Assembly (NCBI GenBank): GCA_040905145.1
Contig: JBBDSC010000155.1
Coordinates: forward strand, 1 to 64,000
Length of the DNA stretch: 64,000 nt
Source of the DNA: DATGMS01 sp040905145
Lineage (GTDB): Bacteria; Bacteroidota; Bacteroidia; Cytophagales; Cyclobacteriaceae
Direction: 5' to 3'
Positions 1-8,126 of this stretch are shown here, one piece after another; positions within the stretch are counted from its first letter, which is position 1; each line of letters opens with the position of its first letter. The translations under genes and the position numbers were made by a program. The notes under the pieces are model-generated. The model saw only the letters and a program-made list of their open reading frames with translations. It was not told the origin of the DNA and did not search any database.

Positions 1-1
1 C

Positions 2-991
2 TTTGGCAATGCTCAAAACCTGGGACCCGAAATTAATACAGAGGGGAATGAAATGTTTCCAATGCCAGTGGATTCCGGGGAATTTTTCTTTGCCTCGGAT
101 GGACATCCGGGATTTGGTAAATTGGACCTTTTTGTGGCTGAAAACAAGGACGCTTCCCTGGAAATAAAAAACCTGGGAAAAAACATTAATTCTGTGGCAG
201 ATGATTTTGGCATTTTCTTTACCAATTACCCAGAGGAAGGCTTTATCACTTCCAATCGGGAAGGCGGAATTGGCGATGATGATATTTATTTCTTCCAGGA
301 TGCAACACCAAAATCAAAGGTTATCAACGTATTCCTCAATGTGACTACCAAGCAAAGAACAGAAGATGGTGAGGAGGAAATCTTACCACAGGCAAGGGTG
401 GTATTGTACGATGACACCGATAAAACTGTTGGAGGGGACCTCTCCAGTCAAAAAGGCCTGATAAGGTTCGAGCTGCAAGTGGATGAAGATTTTACCATCA
501 TTGCCTCTAAAAACGGCTATTTCACCCAAAGTATCCCTTACAGCACCCTTGGCAAAACACCGGCCCCGGAAGAACTTATCCAGGATGTCACCAATGTGAC
601 GTTGGACACCACTATCGTGCTGGAACAACTGATATTGGAAAAAGCCATCGTACTGGAAAATATCTATTATGACCTTGACAAGGCGGATATCCGTCCCGAT
701 GCAGCTGAAGAACTGGATAAGTTGGTCAAAATCCTCCAGGACAATCCTTCGGTCAAAATTGAGTTAAGCTCCCATACCGATGACAGGGCCAGTGATGCCT
801 ACAACCAGGATCTTTCCCAGAGAAGGGCTGAATCAGCGGTAGAATATCTGATTTCCCAAGGCATCGACCGAGAGAGAATGGTGGCAAGGGGCTATGGTGA
901 AAGTCAGCTGATCATTGAAAATGCGGCTACCGAAGAGGAACATCAAATAAACAGGCGAACCGAATTCAAAGTGACTGAGGTGGAGGAGTAG
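2..991 (+). CDS. PorE-like OmpA-family protein, 3' part
   Basis: The reading frame is open to the left edge, so only the C-terminal 330 or so residues are visible. The first part looks like PD40/WD40-type beta-propeller repeats (GPEIN..., FFFASDGHPGFGKLDLF). A carboxypeptidase-regulatory/CNA-B-like beta-sandwich follows (about nt 325-610), then an OmpA/MotB peptidoglycan-binding domain from about nt 650 (YYDLDKADIRPDAAEELD, then the SQRRAESAVEYL and RGYGES motifs). This order matches PorE-type proteins, which are thought to anchor the type IX secretion machinery to peptidoglycan. The assignment to PorE rather than another PD40-OmpA protein is inference. The N-terminus, expected to carry a signal and TPRs, is outside the window. 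Confidence 0.8.
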   Translation, partial: FGNAQNLGPEINTEGNEMFPMPVDSGEFFFASDGHPGFGKLDLFVAENKDASLEIKNLGKNINSVADDFGIFFTNYPEEGFITSNREGGIGDDDIYFFQDATPKSKVINVFLNVTTKQRTEDGEEEILPQARVVLYDDTDKTVGGDLSSQKGLIRFELQVDEDFTIIASKNGYFTQSIPYSTLGKTPAPEELIQDVTNVTLDTTIVLEQLILEKAIVLENIYYDLDKADIRPDAAEELDKLVKILQDNPSVKIELSSHTDDRASDAYNQDLSQRRAESAVEYLISQGIDRERMVARGYGESQLIIENAATEEEHQINRRTEFKVTEVEE

Positions 992-1091
992 GCTGAAAAA
1001 TTTGGATTGAAGATGCATTCAATAAGATTGTTGCTTCCTAACGTCTTCGGAATTTTTTAACCAAATGAAGTCAATCAACCCCATTAATACT

Positions 1092-1099
1092 TAACTTTG
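1092..1099 (+). promoter_or_regulatory. Putative -7 box of the purM promoter
   Basis: TAACTTTG fits the Bacteroidota -7 consensus TAnnTTTG and lies about 30 bases before the purM ATG. No convincing TTTG -33 element is visible at the usual spacing, so this is a weak call. Confidence 0.4.
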
Positions 1100-1128
1100 C
1101 AAGTATATCCAATGTCCGTACTACACTA

Positions 1129-2292
1129 ATGAACGAAAGATATATGCAAAGAGGCGTTTCTGCCTCTAAGGAAGATGTCCATCAGGCCATCGCCAAGCTT
1201 GATAAGGGTCTTTTTCCAAAGGCATTTTGTAAAGTGGTGGAAGATAGTCTTGGAAATGATCCTAAGTTCTGCAATATCATGCACGCAGACGGGGCAGGCA
1301 CTAAATCCTCTTTGGCTTATCTTTATTGGAAAGAAACGGGGGATCTAGATGTATGGAAGGGCATTGCACAGGATGCTATTATTATGAATATCGATGACCT
1401 GCTTTGTGTAGGGGCCATAAACAATATCCTGGTGTCGTCTACCATCGGAAGAAATAAAAACCTGATCCCCGGAGAGGTGGTATCGGCGATCATCAACGGC
1501 ACCGAGGAAGTCCTCCAGATGCTCCGGGATAATGGGGTAAATGCCGTACTTACAGGCGGTGAAACTGCCGATGTCGGCGATTTGGTAAGGACGGTTATAG
1601 TAGACAGCACAGTGACTGCCCGTATGCCAAGAAATGAAGTCATTTCAAATGACCATATCCAACATGGCGATGTTATTGTTGGCATTTCTTCATTTGGCCA
1701 GGCCAAATACGAAAAGACCTACAATGGAGGTATGGGAAGCAATGGACTGACTTCTGCACGGCATGATGTTTTCAACAAAGTGTTAAAAACAAAATACCCC
1801 GAAAGCTTTGATCCTTCATTACCTGAAGATCTTGTTTATTCCGGAAAATACCACTTAACGGATGCTGCTCCGGGCACTTCCCAGGATATGGGCAAATTAG
1901 TCCTATCCCCTACCAGAACTTATGCACCGATCATGGTAGAAGTCTTAAAGTACCTCCGCCCACACATTCATGGATTGGTTCATTGCAGCGGCGGTGCGCA
2001 GACCAAAGTTCTCCACTTTATTGACAAGCTGCATGTGGTGAAAGACAATCTGTTCGAAACCCCTCCGCTGTTCAGAATCATCCAGGAAGAAAGTGGTACC
2101 GATTGGAAAGAGATGTACAGGGTCTTCAATATGGGCCATAGATTGGAAATATATCTGGATGAAAAATATGCCGAAGAAGTCATTGATATTGCAGAATTCC
2201 ATGGAGTGGATGCCCAGATCATCGGACGGGTCCAGGCGAATGATACCAAAAAGGTGACCATCCAAAGTGAACATGGGCTGTTTGAATATTGA
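1129..2292 (+). CDS. purM: Phosphoribosylformylglycinamidine cyclo-ligase (AIR synthase)
   Basis: PurM closes the imidazole ring in purine synthesis, turning FGAM and ATP into AIR. The 387 residues cover the whole AIR synthase fold. The N-terminal half contains HADGAGTK and the segment around MNIDDLLCVGA, and the middle has GGETADVGD. The C-terminal half carries VHCSGGAQTKV and FNMGHRLEIYL. It is somewhat longer than the enterobacterial enzyme (about 345 residues), as in many Bacteroidota. The ATG at 1129 gives a natural N-terminus (MNERYMQRGVSA). It stands alone: the neighbours are not purine genes. The family assignment is firm. Confidence 0.93.
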   Translation: MNERYMQRGVSASKEDVHQAIAKLDKGLFPKAFCKVVEDSLGNDPKFCNIMHADGAGTKSSLAYLYWKETGDLDVWKGIAQDAIIMNIDDLLCVGAINNILVSSTIGRNKNLIPGEVVSAIINGTEEVLQMLRDNGVNAVLTGGETADVGDLVRTVIVDSTVTARMPRNEVISNDHIQHGDVIVGISSFGQAKYEKTYNGGMGSNGLTSARHDVFNKVLKTKYPESFDPSLPEDLVYSGKYHLTDAAPGTSQDMGKLVLSPTRTYAPIMVEVLKYLRPHIHGLVHCSGGAQTKVLHFIDKLHVVKDNLFETPPLFRIIQEESGTDWKEMYRVFNMGHRLEIYLDEKYAEEVIDIAEFHGVDAQIIGRVQANDTKKVTIQSEHGLFEY

Positions 2293-2339
2293 TATTTTTG
2301 ACTCACATATAAGTCCTTTGAAAATTCGACCCTAAACCC

Positions 2340-3674
2340 ATGTGGAGAAAATTGATAAAAATACTGGCCTGGACAACAGGCCTTTTACTTTTATTGGTCC
2401 TATTGACCCTCACCACTGTGGATTGGTCGGATTATAAAGAGCAGGATTACTACCATCAGACCATGAAGGCCATAGACAGCCTGCAATTTCAAGGAGGCTC
2501 CAGTGATTTTTTATTGGCTGGTTGGGCCACAATCAATGCCACCCCCTCAGAGCCCCAAAGTTTGGTAGGGTATAAGCCCAGGGGAAAGTATGAATTCGTA
2601 CAGGACAGCAGCTATATCAAAACCCTGGTGCTAAATAATGGCTCCCATTCCATTGCTTACTTAAATTATGAACTCTTGATCATTCATCCCACGTTGGCCA
2701 AAAGGGTGGAAAACAGTATCCAAGAAAAACTCTCTATTGATAAGGTCTATTTCACCGCAACCCATACCCATAGTGGAATGGGGGGATATATTCCCGGCTT
2801 GATGGGAAAAATAGCTTTTGGGGGATATGATGAAGCAATAGTTAAAATGTTGGAGGAAAAATCGGTTATGGGCATCCGATCAGCGATGGCTACAATGGAC
2901 ACGGTACAGGTTCAATATAAAAAGACCGCGGCACAAGATTTTGTCATGAACCGTTTTATAGCGGAAGATCCCGTGGATCCTTATTTCCGGCAATTAATTT
3001 TCACCAAAGCCCAAGGAGAAACGGGCACCTTTATTACCTACAGCGCCCATGCTACCTGCCTCAGCGGTAAATTCATGGGTCTTTCCGGTGATTATCCTCA
3101 ATACCTTATGGATTATTTGGAAGAGGACAACGCTGATTTTGCCTTGTTTGCTGCCGGGACCGTTGGCAGTCACAGGCCAATGACCAATGGAAATGAAATC
3201 CCCTCCGTAAAACAATATGCCCATTCATTAGATTCAGTGTTGACCCACTCTACCTCGGAACCTATTCCTGTTACAGGCCCGGCAATCAAATTTGCCACCA
3301 TTCCGCTGGCCTTACGTGATGCGCACTACCGGATTTCGGACAATATCCGGTTAAGACCCTGGGTCTTCAATTCCATTTTTGGGGAAACCAGCGCCCATTT
3401 TGACATTGTCTTATTGGGCAATACTTTGATGATCTCCTCAAGCGGGGAAATATCAGGGGTATTTTATGAAGAATGGGAAAAGAAAGCAGCTGAAAAGGGA
3501 TTAAATTTAATAATCACCACTTTCAATGGTGGCTATATCGGCTATATTACCCCCGACCGATACTATAACTATGACTACCACGAAGTCCGGGACATGAACT
3601 GGTACGGCCCCTATAATGGCGCCTATTTCGATGAGATAATCTCGGGGATCATTGAAATAGTGGATGGTCCATAG
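2340..3674 (+). CDS. Neutral/alkaline ceramidase N-terminal domain protein, short form
   Basis: The protein begins with one membrane segment (about residues 5-25) and then shows the neutral ceramidase N-terminal domain: an ATINATP motif near residue 61 and a THTHSG motif near residue 141, whose histidines bind zinc in known members. AAGTVGSHRP lies where known enzymes have the serine nucleophile loop (NxGDVSPN), so the loop is divergent. At 444 residues it lacks the C-terminal Ig-like domain of full-length ceramidases of about 650-750 residues. It probably hydrolyses an amide-linked lipid or peptide at the envelope; ceramide as substrate is inference. It follows purM by 47 bases on the same strand. 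Confidence 0.72.
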   Translation: MWRKLIKILAWTTGLLLLLVLLTLTTVDWSDYKEQDYYHQTMKAIDSLQFQGGSSDFLLAGWATINATPSEPQSLVGYKPRGKYEFVQDSSYIKTLVLNNGSHSIAYLNYELLIIHPTLAKRVENSIQEKLSIDKVYFTATHTHSGMGGYIPGLMGKIAFGGYDEAIVKMLEEKSVMGIRSAMATMDTVQVQYKKTAAQDFVMNRFIAEDPVDPYFRQLIFTKAQGETGTFITYSAHATCLSGKFMGLSGDYPQYLMDYLEEDNADFALFAAGTVGSHRPMTNGNEIPSVKQYAHSLDSVLTHSTSEPIPVTGPAIKFATIPLALRDAHYRISDNIRLRPWVFNSIFGETSAHFDIVLLGNTLMISSSGEISGVFYEEWEKKAAEKGLNLIITTFNGGYIGYITPDRYYNYDYHEVRDMNWYGPYNGAYFDEIISGIIEIVDGP

Positions 3675-3760
3675 CCAATCCCACAATGGCTCAGGACAAT
3701 TTTCGACTTGGTATATCCCCAAGTCTCCCCGTCTCTTCGTCTCATCCTGCGGCAGTAAAT

Positions 3761-4393
3761 TTATTTTCCAATTATACTTTTCCGCATCAGCCATGCTTGG
3801 ATGAAACCCTTACCCCAGGATTTCTTTTGGCCTGTTTCCCATCCGTATTGATTAAAAAAGTGACTATAGTCCGGCAAGTTCCTTCTGGGATTCCGGGTAA
3901 CCATCCTAAAAAAGCGGATCATTAAACCTATCAGCCATTTTTTTCCTTTTGTCTCAAAAAAATCCACAAAAATCCATTTGGTATTTTTATCGGATCTTTT
4001 ATTCATAGCTTGAAACAGTAGACGAATTTCCTTATCAGCCAAAACATCGAGGAAATATTGGGTCAATAAAGCATCAAAAACTTCCAATGGAATTCCCGAA
4101 AAACCCGATTGGTGCAAAAATGTAATCCGGGGTTTATAGGAAGAAGGCACTCTCTCAATGGCTTTTTCAATCATTTTAGAGGAAGCCTCTATATAAAACA
4201 GCTTCCCGCTTTCCCCTATCCTATCCAAAATCCCGGGAAGATTCCCTCCTGTCCCTCCTCCTAAGTACAGCACCTTATCCCCCTCCTCAAGCTCCTCTAA
4301 AAAAGTCAATTTACTTTCCCTGTACGATTTACCCAAGACCCAGGAAAGGCGATCATAAAAAGAAGCTATGTGGTTGTATTGATTGCTCACCAT
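3761..4393 (-). CDS. Class I SAM-dependent methyltransferase
   Basis: This is a 210-residue protein with a Rossmann-type methyltransferase core. Motif I is VLYLGGGTGGNL (about residues 42-53), and an acidic motif II follows at FYIEASSKMIEKA. The overall order resembles UbiE/methyltransferase-11 proteins. The N-terminus (NQYNHIASFYDRLS) is typical of the family. The substrate cannot be told from the sequence. It is convergent with the ceramidase-like gene and divergent from the acyl-CoA dehydrogenase gene, so it is probably a single-gene unit. Confidence 0.75.
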   Translation of the reverse strand: MVSNQYNHIASFYDRLSWVLGKSYRESKLTFLEELEEGDKVLYLGGGTGGNLPGILDRIGESGKLFYIEASSKMIEKAIERVPSSYKPRITFLHQSGFSGIPLEVFDALLTQYFLDVLADKEIRLLFQAMNKRSDKNTKWIFVDFFETKGKKWLIGLMIRFFRMVTRNPRRNLPDYSHFFNQYGWETGQKKSWGKGFIQAWLMRKSIIGK

Positions 4394-4538
4394 GGACTAA
4401 AAGTAGCCAAATCAGAATAATAAACTTTACCCCCTGGAATATTATATAAAATTCCTGACCATTCTATTTGCCTTCCCTAACGTCTACTCCGAAAAGGGCC
4501 TTGGAACAAGCCGGATTTTTTGCCTCAAAAACAGGCAA

Positions 4539-4546
4539 TATTTTTG
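4539..4546 (+). promoter_or_regulatory. Putative -7 box of the acyl-CoA dehydrogenase promoter
   Basis: TATTTTTG matches TAnnTTTG. A TTTTTG tract ends 16 bases upstream and could serve as the -33 element, though the spacing is short (19-21 is usual). The ATG follows 38 bases downstream. Confidence 0.42.
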
Positions 4547-4584
4547 TAGATTAGGAGTAAATTCATCAAAATAAAGATAAACCC

Positions 4585-5946
4585 ATGACCAAATTCTTAA
4601 AAACCTTTTCTACCATCAAATCCCTGCTACAGAACTTGGATTTTTCCAAACTCGATCAACTCTCACAAAAAGTGGACATAAACGAATTGATGGGAGCTGT
4701 GTCGAACATGAGCAAAGAAGACTTGGGAAAAATGATGAAGATGATGAAAAGAGGAGACGGCAAAAAAAAGGAAATCCCCGCGATCAATGGTGACTTCTAT
4801 GAACTGGGGAAAACCCTGTCCCCTGAGGAAAGAGAGATCCAACTCCAAGTCCGGGACTTTATGAACAAAGAGATAAGGCCTATAGCCAATGAATATTGGA
4901 ACAAAGGGCAATTCCCCCACCATATTATTCCCAAAATGGCAACATTGAACATAGCAGGACTTACTTATAAAGGCTATGGATGCCCGGGAAAGTCTGCCCT
5001 ATTGGAAGGATTCTTGGCCATGGAAATGGCGCGGGTGGACACTTCAATTTCTACCTTTTTTGGTGTGCAAAGTGGTCTGGCCATGGGTTCCATTTACATT
5101 TGCGGCTCAGAAGAGCAAAAGCTGGAATGGCTTCCCAAAATGCAAAAAATGGAAGTTTTGGGCGCCTTTGGATTAACAGAACCGGAAGTCGGCTCGGGGG
5201 CAGCTGGAGGATTGACCACCACCTGTAAAAGAGAAGGGGATGACTGGATCATCAATGGGCAAAAAAAGTGGATAGGCAATGCTACATTTTCCGATATAAC
5301 CATCATTTGGGCAAGGGATCTGGATGACAATAAAGTGAAAGGTTTTATAGTCCGAAAAGACAATCCTGGTTTTAACCCGGAAAAACTGGAAAATAAAATG
5401 GCATTAAGGACCGTTCAAAATGCCCTCATTACAATGAAGGATTGCCGTGTGCCAGAAAGCGACCGATTGCAGGAGGCACATTCCTTTAAGGATACAGCCA
5501 AGGTACTCCGAATGACCAGGGCAGGTGTAGCCTGGCAAGCAGTTGGCTGTGCCAGGGGAGCTTATGAAGCTGCCCTGAAGTATACCAATGATCGAAAACA
5601 ATTCGGAAGGCCCATTGCCAGCTTCCAGTTGGTCCAGGATCTATTGGTAACCATGTTGGGAGATCTTACCGCCATGCAGACGATGGTGTTCCGGCTATCT
5701 GAAATGCAGGACAATGAGGAACTCTTGGATGAACATGCTTCCCTTGCCAAGGTGTTCTGTACGTTGAGGATGCGGTCCATCGTGGATCATGCCCGGGAGC
5801 TGTTTGGCGGAAACGGGATATTGTTGGAATATGACATTGCACGGTTTGTGGCAGATGCCGAGGCCATTTATTCCTACGAAGGTACCAAGGAAATCAACTC
5901 CCTGATCGTGGGACGGGCTATTACAGGCCATAGCGCCTTTGTGTGA
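4585..5946 (+). CDS. Acyl-CoA dehydrogenase, glutaryl-CoA-dehydrogenase-like
   Basis: This is an FAD-dependent acyl-CoA dehydrogenase. The conserved N-terminal helical domain starts near residue 75 (LSPEEREIQLQVRDF). The FAD/substrate middle domain has AFGLTEPEVGSGA and WIINGQKKWIGN. The C-terminal domain has RKQFGRPIASFQLVQ and ends with SYEGTKEINSLIVGRAITG, where the Glu of YEGT matches the catalytic base of glutaryl-CoA dehydrogenases. Glutaryl-CoA or a related short acyl-CoA is therefore the likely substrate, by family similarity only. An extra N-terminal stretch of about 70 residues, rich in Met and Lys (MMKMMKRG), precedes the enzyme and is unusual. Confidence 0.85.
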   Translation: MTKFLKTFSTIKSLLQNLDFSKLDQLSQKVDINELMGAVSNMSKEDLGKMMKMMKRGDGKKKEIPAINGDFYELGKTLSPEEREIQLQVRDFMNKEIRPIANEYWNKGQFPHHIIPKMATLNIAGLTYKGYGCPGKSALLEGFLAMEMARVDTSISTFFGVQSGLAMGSIYICGSEEQKLEWLPKMQKMEVLGAFGLTEPEVGSGAAGGLTTTCKREGDDWIINGQKKWIGNATFSDITIIWARDLDDNKVKGFIVRKDNPGFNPEKLENKMALRTVQNALITMKDCRVPESDRLQEAHSFKDTAKVLRMTRAGVAWQAVGCARGAYEAALKYTNDRKQFGRPIASFQLVQDLLVTMLGDLTAMQTMVFRLSEMQDNEELLDEHASLAKVFCTLRMRSIVDHARELFGGNGILLEYDIARFVADAEAIYSYEGTKEINSLIVGRAITGHSAFV

Positions 5947-5959
5947 GAAGATGGAGAGG

Positions 5960-6223
5960 AGAGGTAAACGTAAGAGGCCCTATGTTATTGGTAATCAGTG
6001 ATCGGTAACTTTCGGTAATCGGTGAAAAAGTACTAAGTATAAGGTACAAAGCACAAGGACTTCTCCCGTCTTCGGCCTTCCAGCCCATGACACAATCTCT
6101 AACCCCCGCCTCCACCATCCGACTTCCGGCTCTCTCCGGTCTTTTCCTCCTCTGACATCTGGCTTCCGGCCTTCTCCGGTCTTCCGACCTCCGGCATCTG
6201 ACTTCCGGCCTCTCCCCTTCCCC
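5960..6223. repeat. Intergenic block of degenerate short repeats
   Basis: This stretch between two convergent genes codes for nothing convincing. 5989-6024 contains repeated GGTAATC / GGTAAC / ATCGGT units, and 6025-6059 an AGTAC/GGTAC-rich unit. 6060-6222 holds several imperfect copies of CTTCCGGC, CTCCGGTCTT and related CT-rich units. Composition differs sharply from the flanks. Short open frames here are made only of these repeats. It resembles decayed dispersed intergenic repeats; no function is claimed. Confidence 0.7.
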
Positions 6224-7069
6224 TCAGACCAAAAGCAATAAAAAGGGGAGCATAAAGCTGGCATCAAGCTTCCTTCTTACGGCATCATTGTTATTCTCTG
6301 CCTTTAAAAAAGCTATCCCATGTATGAGGGCAATGATTAATATCAGGCTGATATGAAAATAGGCAAACGAATTCAATATCACATACAACGAAATAATATA
6401 AGCCAGCATAATGGCCAAAAGTACATAAAGGATCTTTTTGGATCTGGATTCCCCCATACTTAGTGCAAGGGAATATAAGCCGTCTTTATAATCACTTTCT
6501 CTGTCCAATATTCCCAAATAAATAGTGTTAAACCAGGCTACTAGTACATAGGCGATACCCAGCAGCCAAAAAGAATGTGGCATTTCCCCTAGGACATTGT
6601 GGAAAAATGGAGCCAACATAATACCCCCGACATAAAGGGTTGCAATGGAGATTTCTTTTATAAAAGCCCATTTCCCAGGCACAATCTTTAAGAATATAAA
6701 AACCAACAAAATCAATATTCCCAAACCTAGGCCATAAATGATAATATACTTGATGTGGAGCATATAAAAAGCTGCCCCCAACCCAATGCCCCCAATCAAT
6801 ATCAAAAGGAAAGAGATTGTTTTAAAATGTTCTTGATGAAAAGAATGCCTGAATGTACTTGCTTGTTTGCCAATTTGTTTTGCATCCAACAAGTGATCAA
6901 AGGTATAAATACACCATACGGCTAGCCCAAGGAGAATATATAGAACCAAATCCAATTCGGCTTCTATCAATCTGTCAAAAAACAACATGCCCGCACAAGC
7001 ACCTAAGACAATATCAATGGAAAGAGATTGTAGATAAGCATAAATCTTTTTTAATTGAAGGATTGCCAT
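6224..7069 (-). CDS. UbiA-family prenyltransferase-like membrane protein
   Basis: A 281-residue polytopic membrane protein with about eight hydrophobic segments. TFDHLLDA (about residues 56-63) sits in the first cytoplasmic loop, where UbiA enzymes have an NDxxD-type motif. LDRESDYKDG followed by LALSMG (about residues 193-210) fits the second Asp-rich loop. UbiA enzymes move prenyl groups onto aromatic acceptors for quinones, hemes or other lipids. The first motif is degenerate, so the activity is unproven. The C-terminus runs into the intergenic repeat block. It lies downstream of the ATP synthase operon but beyond its terminator. Confidence 0.62.
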   Translation of the reverse strand: MAILQLKKIYAYLQSLSIDIVLGACAGMLFFDRLIEAELDLVLYILLGLAVWCIYTFDHLLDAKQIGKQASTFRHSFHQEHFKTISFLLILIGGIGLGAAFYMLHIKYIIIYGLGLGILILLVFIFLKIVPGKWAFIKEISIATLYVGGIMLAPFFHNVLGEMPHSFWLLGIAYVLVAWFNTIYLGILDRESDYKDGLYSLALSMGESRSKKILYVLLAIMLAYIISLYVILNSFAYFHISLILIIALIHGIAFLKAENNNDAVRRKLDASFMLPFLLLLV

Positions 7070-7141
7070 GGATGCAAAGATAAAAAGGGCCTCTTTGTTT
7101 TGGTAATTAAAGCTCCTTTATAAGCCATTGACGAAAAGAAT

Positions 7142-7179
7142 AAAAAAGGTGTTTGCTTAATCAACAAACACCCTTTTTA
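7142..7179 (-). terminator. Rho-independent terminator of the ATP synthase operon
   Basis: GGTGTTTG (7148-7155) pairs with CAAACACC (7165-7172) around a 9-base loop. On the minus strand the stem is followed by a T run. It lies 18 bases after the atpG stop and separates atpG from the UbiA-like gene. Confidence 0.75.
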
Positions 7180-7196
7180 TCCTACCCCTATTCAAA

Positions 7197-8072
7197 CTAA
7201 TTTTTGCCAAGCGCTTCTGCACCGGAGACAATTTCAAGGATTTCATTGGTAATGGCCGCTTGACGGGTCCTATTGTATACCAATTTAAGCTCCTTTAACA
7301 GCTCTCCGGCATTTTCAGTTGCTTTATCCATGGCTGTCATACGTGCGCCATGTTCTGCAGCATTACTGTCCAGAATAGCTTTGTAAAATTGGATCTTCAG
7401 GGAATTGGGCACCAATTCTTCAATAATGTATTCCTGGGAAGGTTCTACTATATAATCTGCCTCCATGACTTCAGCGTCTACCTCATTTTCTGCTCTTTGA
7501 ATGGGCAAAAACTGTTCTATCTGGACAAATTGTGTGGCCACATTTCTAAATTCATTATATACCAATACAATTTGATCATAAACGCCTTCTTCATAGCCAT
7601 TCATGACATATTCAGCTGCTTCTTTAACATGGACAAAAGACACATCAGAAAACACCTGATAAAAGTCGGAAACCAGTTCAAATTTCCTTTTTTTAAAGTA
7701 ATCCATTGCTTTTTTGCCCAATGGCATCACCGTTACATTTTTCCCCGCAAAATGGGTATTGATGTCAATAATTGTTGCTTTTAGGATGTTGGAATTAAAT
7801 GCCCCACATAAGCCCTTATCCGAAGTCACTGGTATGATCAGGACATTCCTCACCTCCCTTTCCTGAGCATAAACAATATCAGCGCTCCCTTCACTGCCTG
7901 AAGAAATATTATTGAGTATGGCGGTTAGTTTTTGGGAATAGGGGCGCATCTGGATGATTTTATCCTGTGCCTTCCTAAGCTTCGCAGCAGCTACCATTTT
8001 CATTGCTTTGGTAATTTGCTGTGTTGAACTTACAGAATTAATCCTTTCTTTTACTTCCTTTAAGTTGGCCAT
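7197..8072 (-). CDS. atpG: F0F1 ATP synthase subunit gamma
   Basis: The central rotor shaft of F1. The 291 residues have the expected two long helices at the ends: the N-terminus (MANLKEVKERINSVSSTQQI, then TKAMKMVAAAKLRKAQ) and the C-terminus (MTAMDKATENAGELL, then LVYNRTRQAAITNEILEIV) are both classical gamma signatures. The middle has SDKGLCGAFN. It is the last gene of the run, 54 bases after atpA, and is followed by a terminator. The beta and epsilon genes that would follow in enterobacteria are absent here. Confidence 0.96.
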   Translation of the reverse strand: MANLKEVKERINSVSSTQQITKAMKMVAAAKLRKAQDKIIQMRPYSQKLTAILNNISSGSEGSADIVYAQEREVRNVLIIPVTSDKGLCGAFNSNILKATIIDINTHFAGKNVTVMPLGKKAMDYFKKRKFELVSDFYQVFSDVSFVHVKEAAEYVMNGYEEGVYDQIVLVYNEFRNVATQFVQIEQFLPIQRAENEVDAEVMEADYIVEPSQEYIIEELVPNSLKIQFYKAILDSNAAEHGARMTAMDKATENAGELLKELKLVYNRTRQAAITNEILEIVSGAEALGKN

Positions 8073-8126
8073 GATTTACTTCTAAGCGAATATATATCCT
8101 CCTGTAACTGCACAAGAGGATAATTT

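Noticed and set aside
3686..3925. 79-codon plus-strand frame after the ceramidase-like gene
   Set aside because: It is mostly antisense to the methyltransferase gene and has no family resemblance.
7350..7784. 144-codon plus-strand frame inside atpG
   Set aside because: It is antisense to a firmly identified ATP synthase gene and is low-complexity in Phe, Ile and His.
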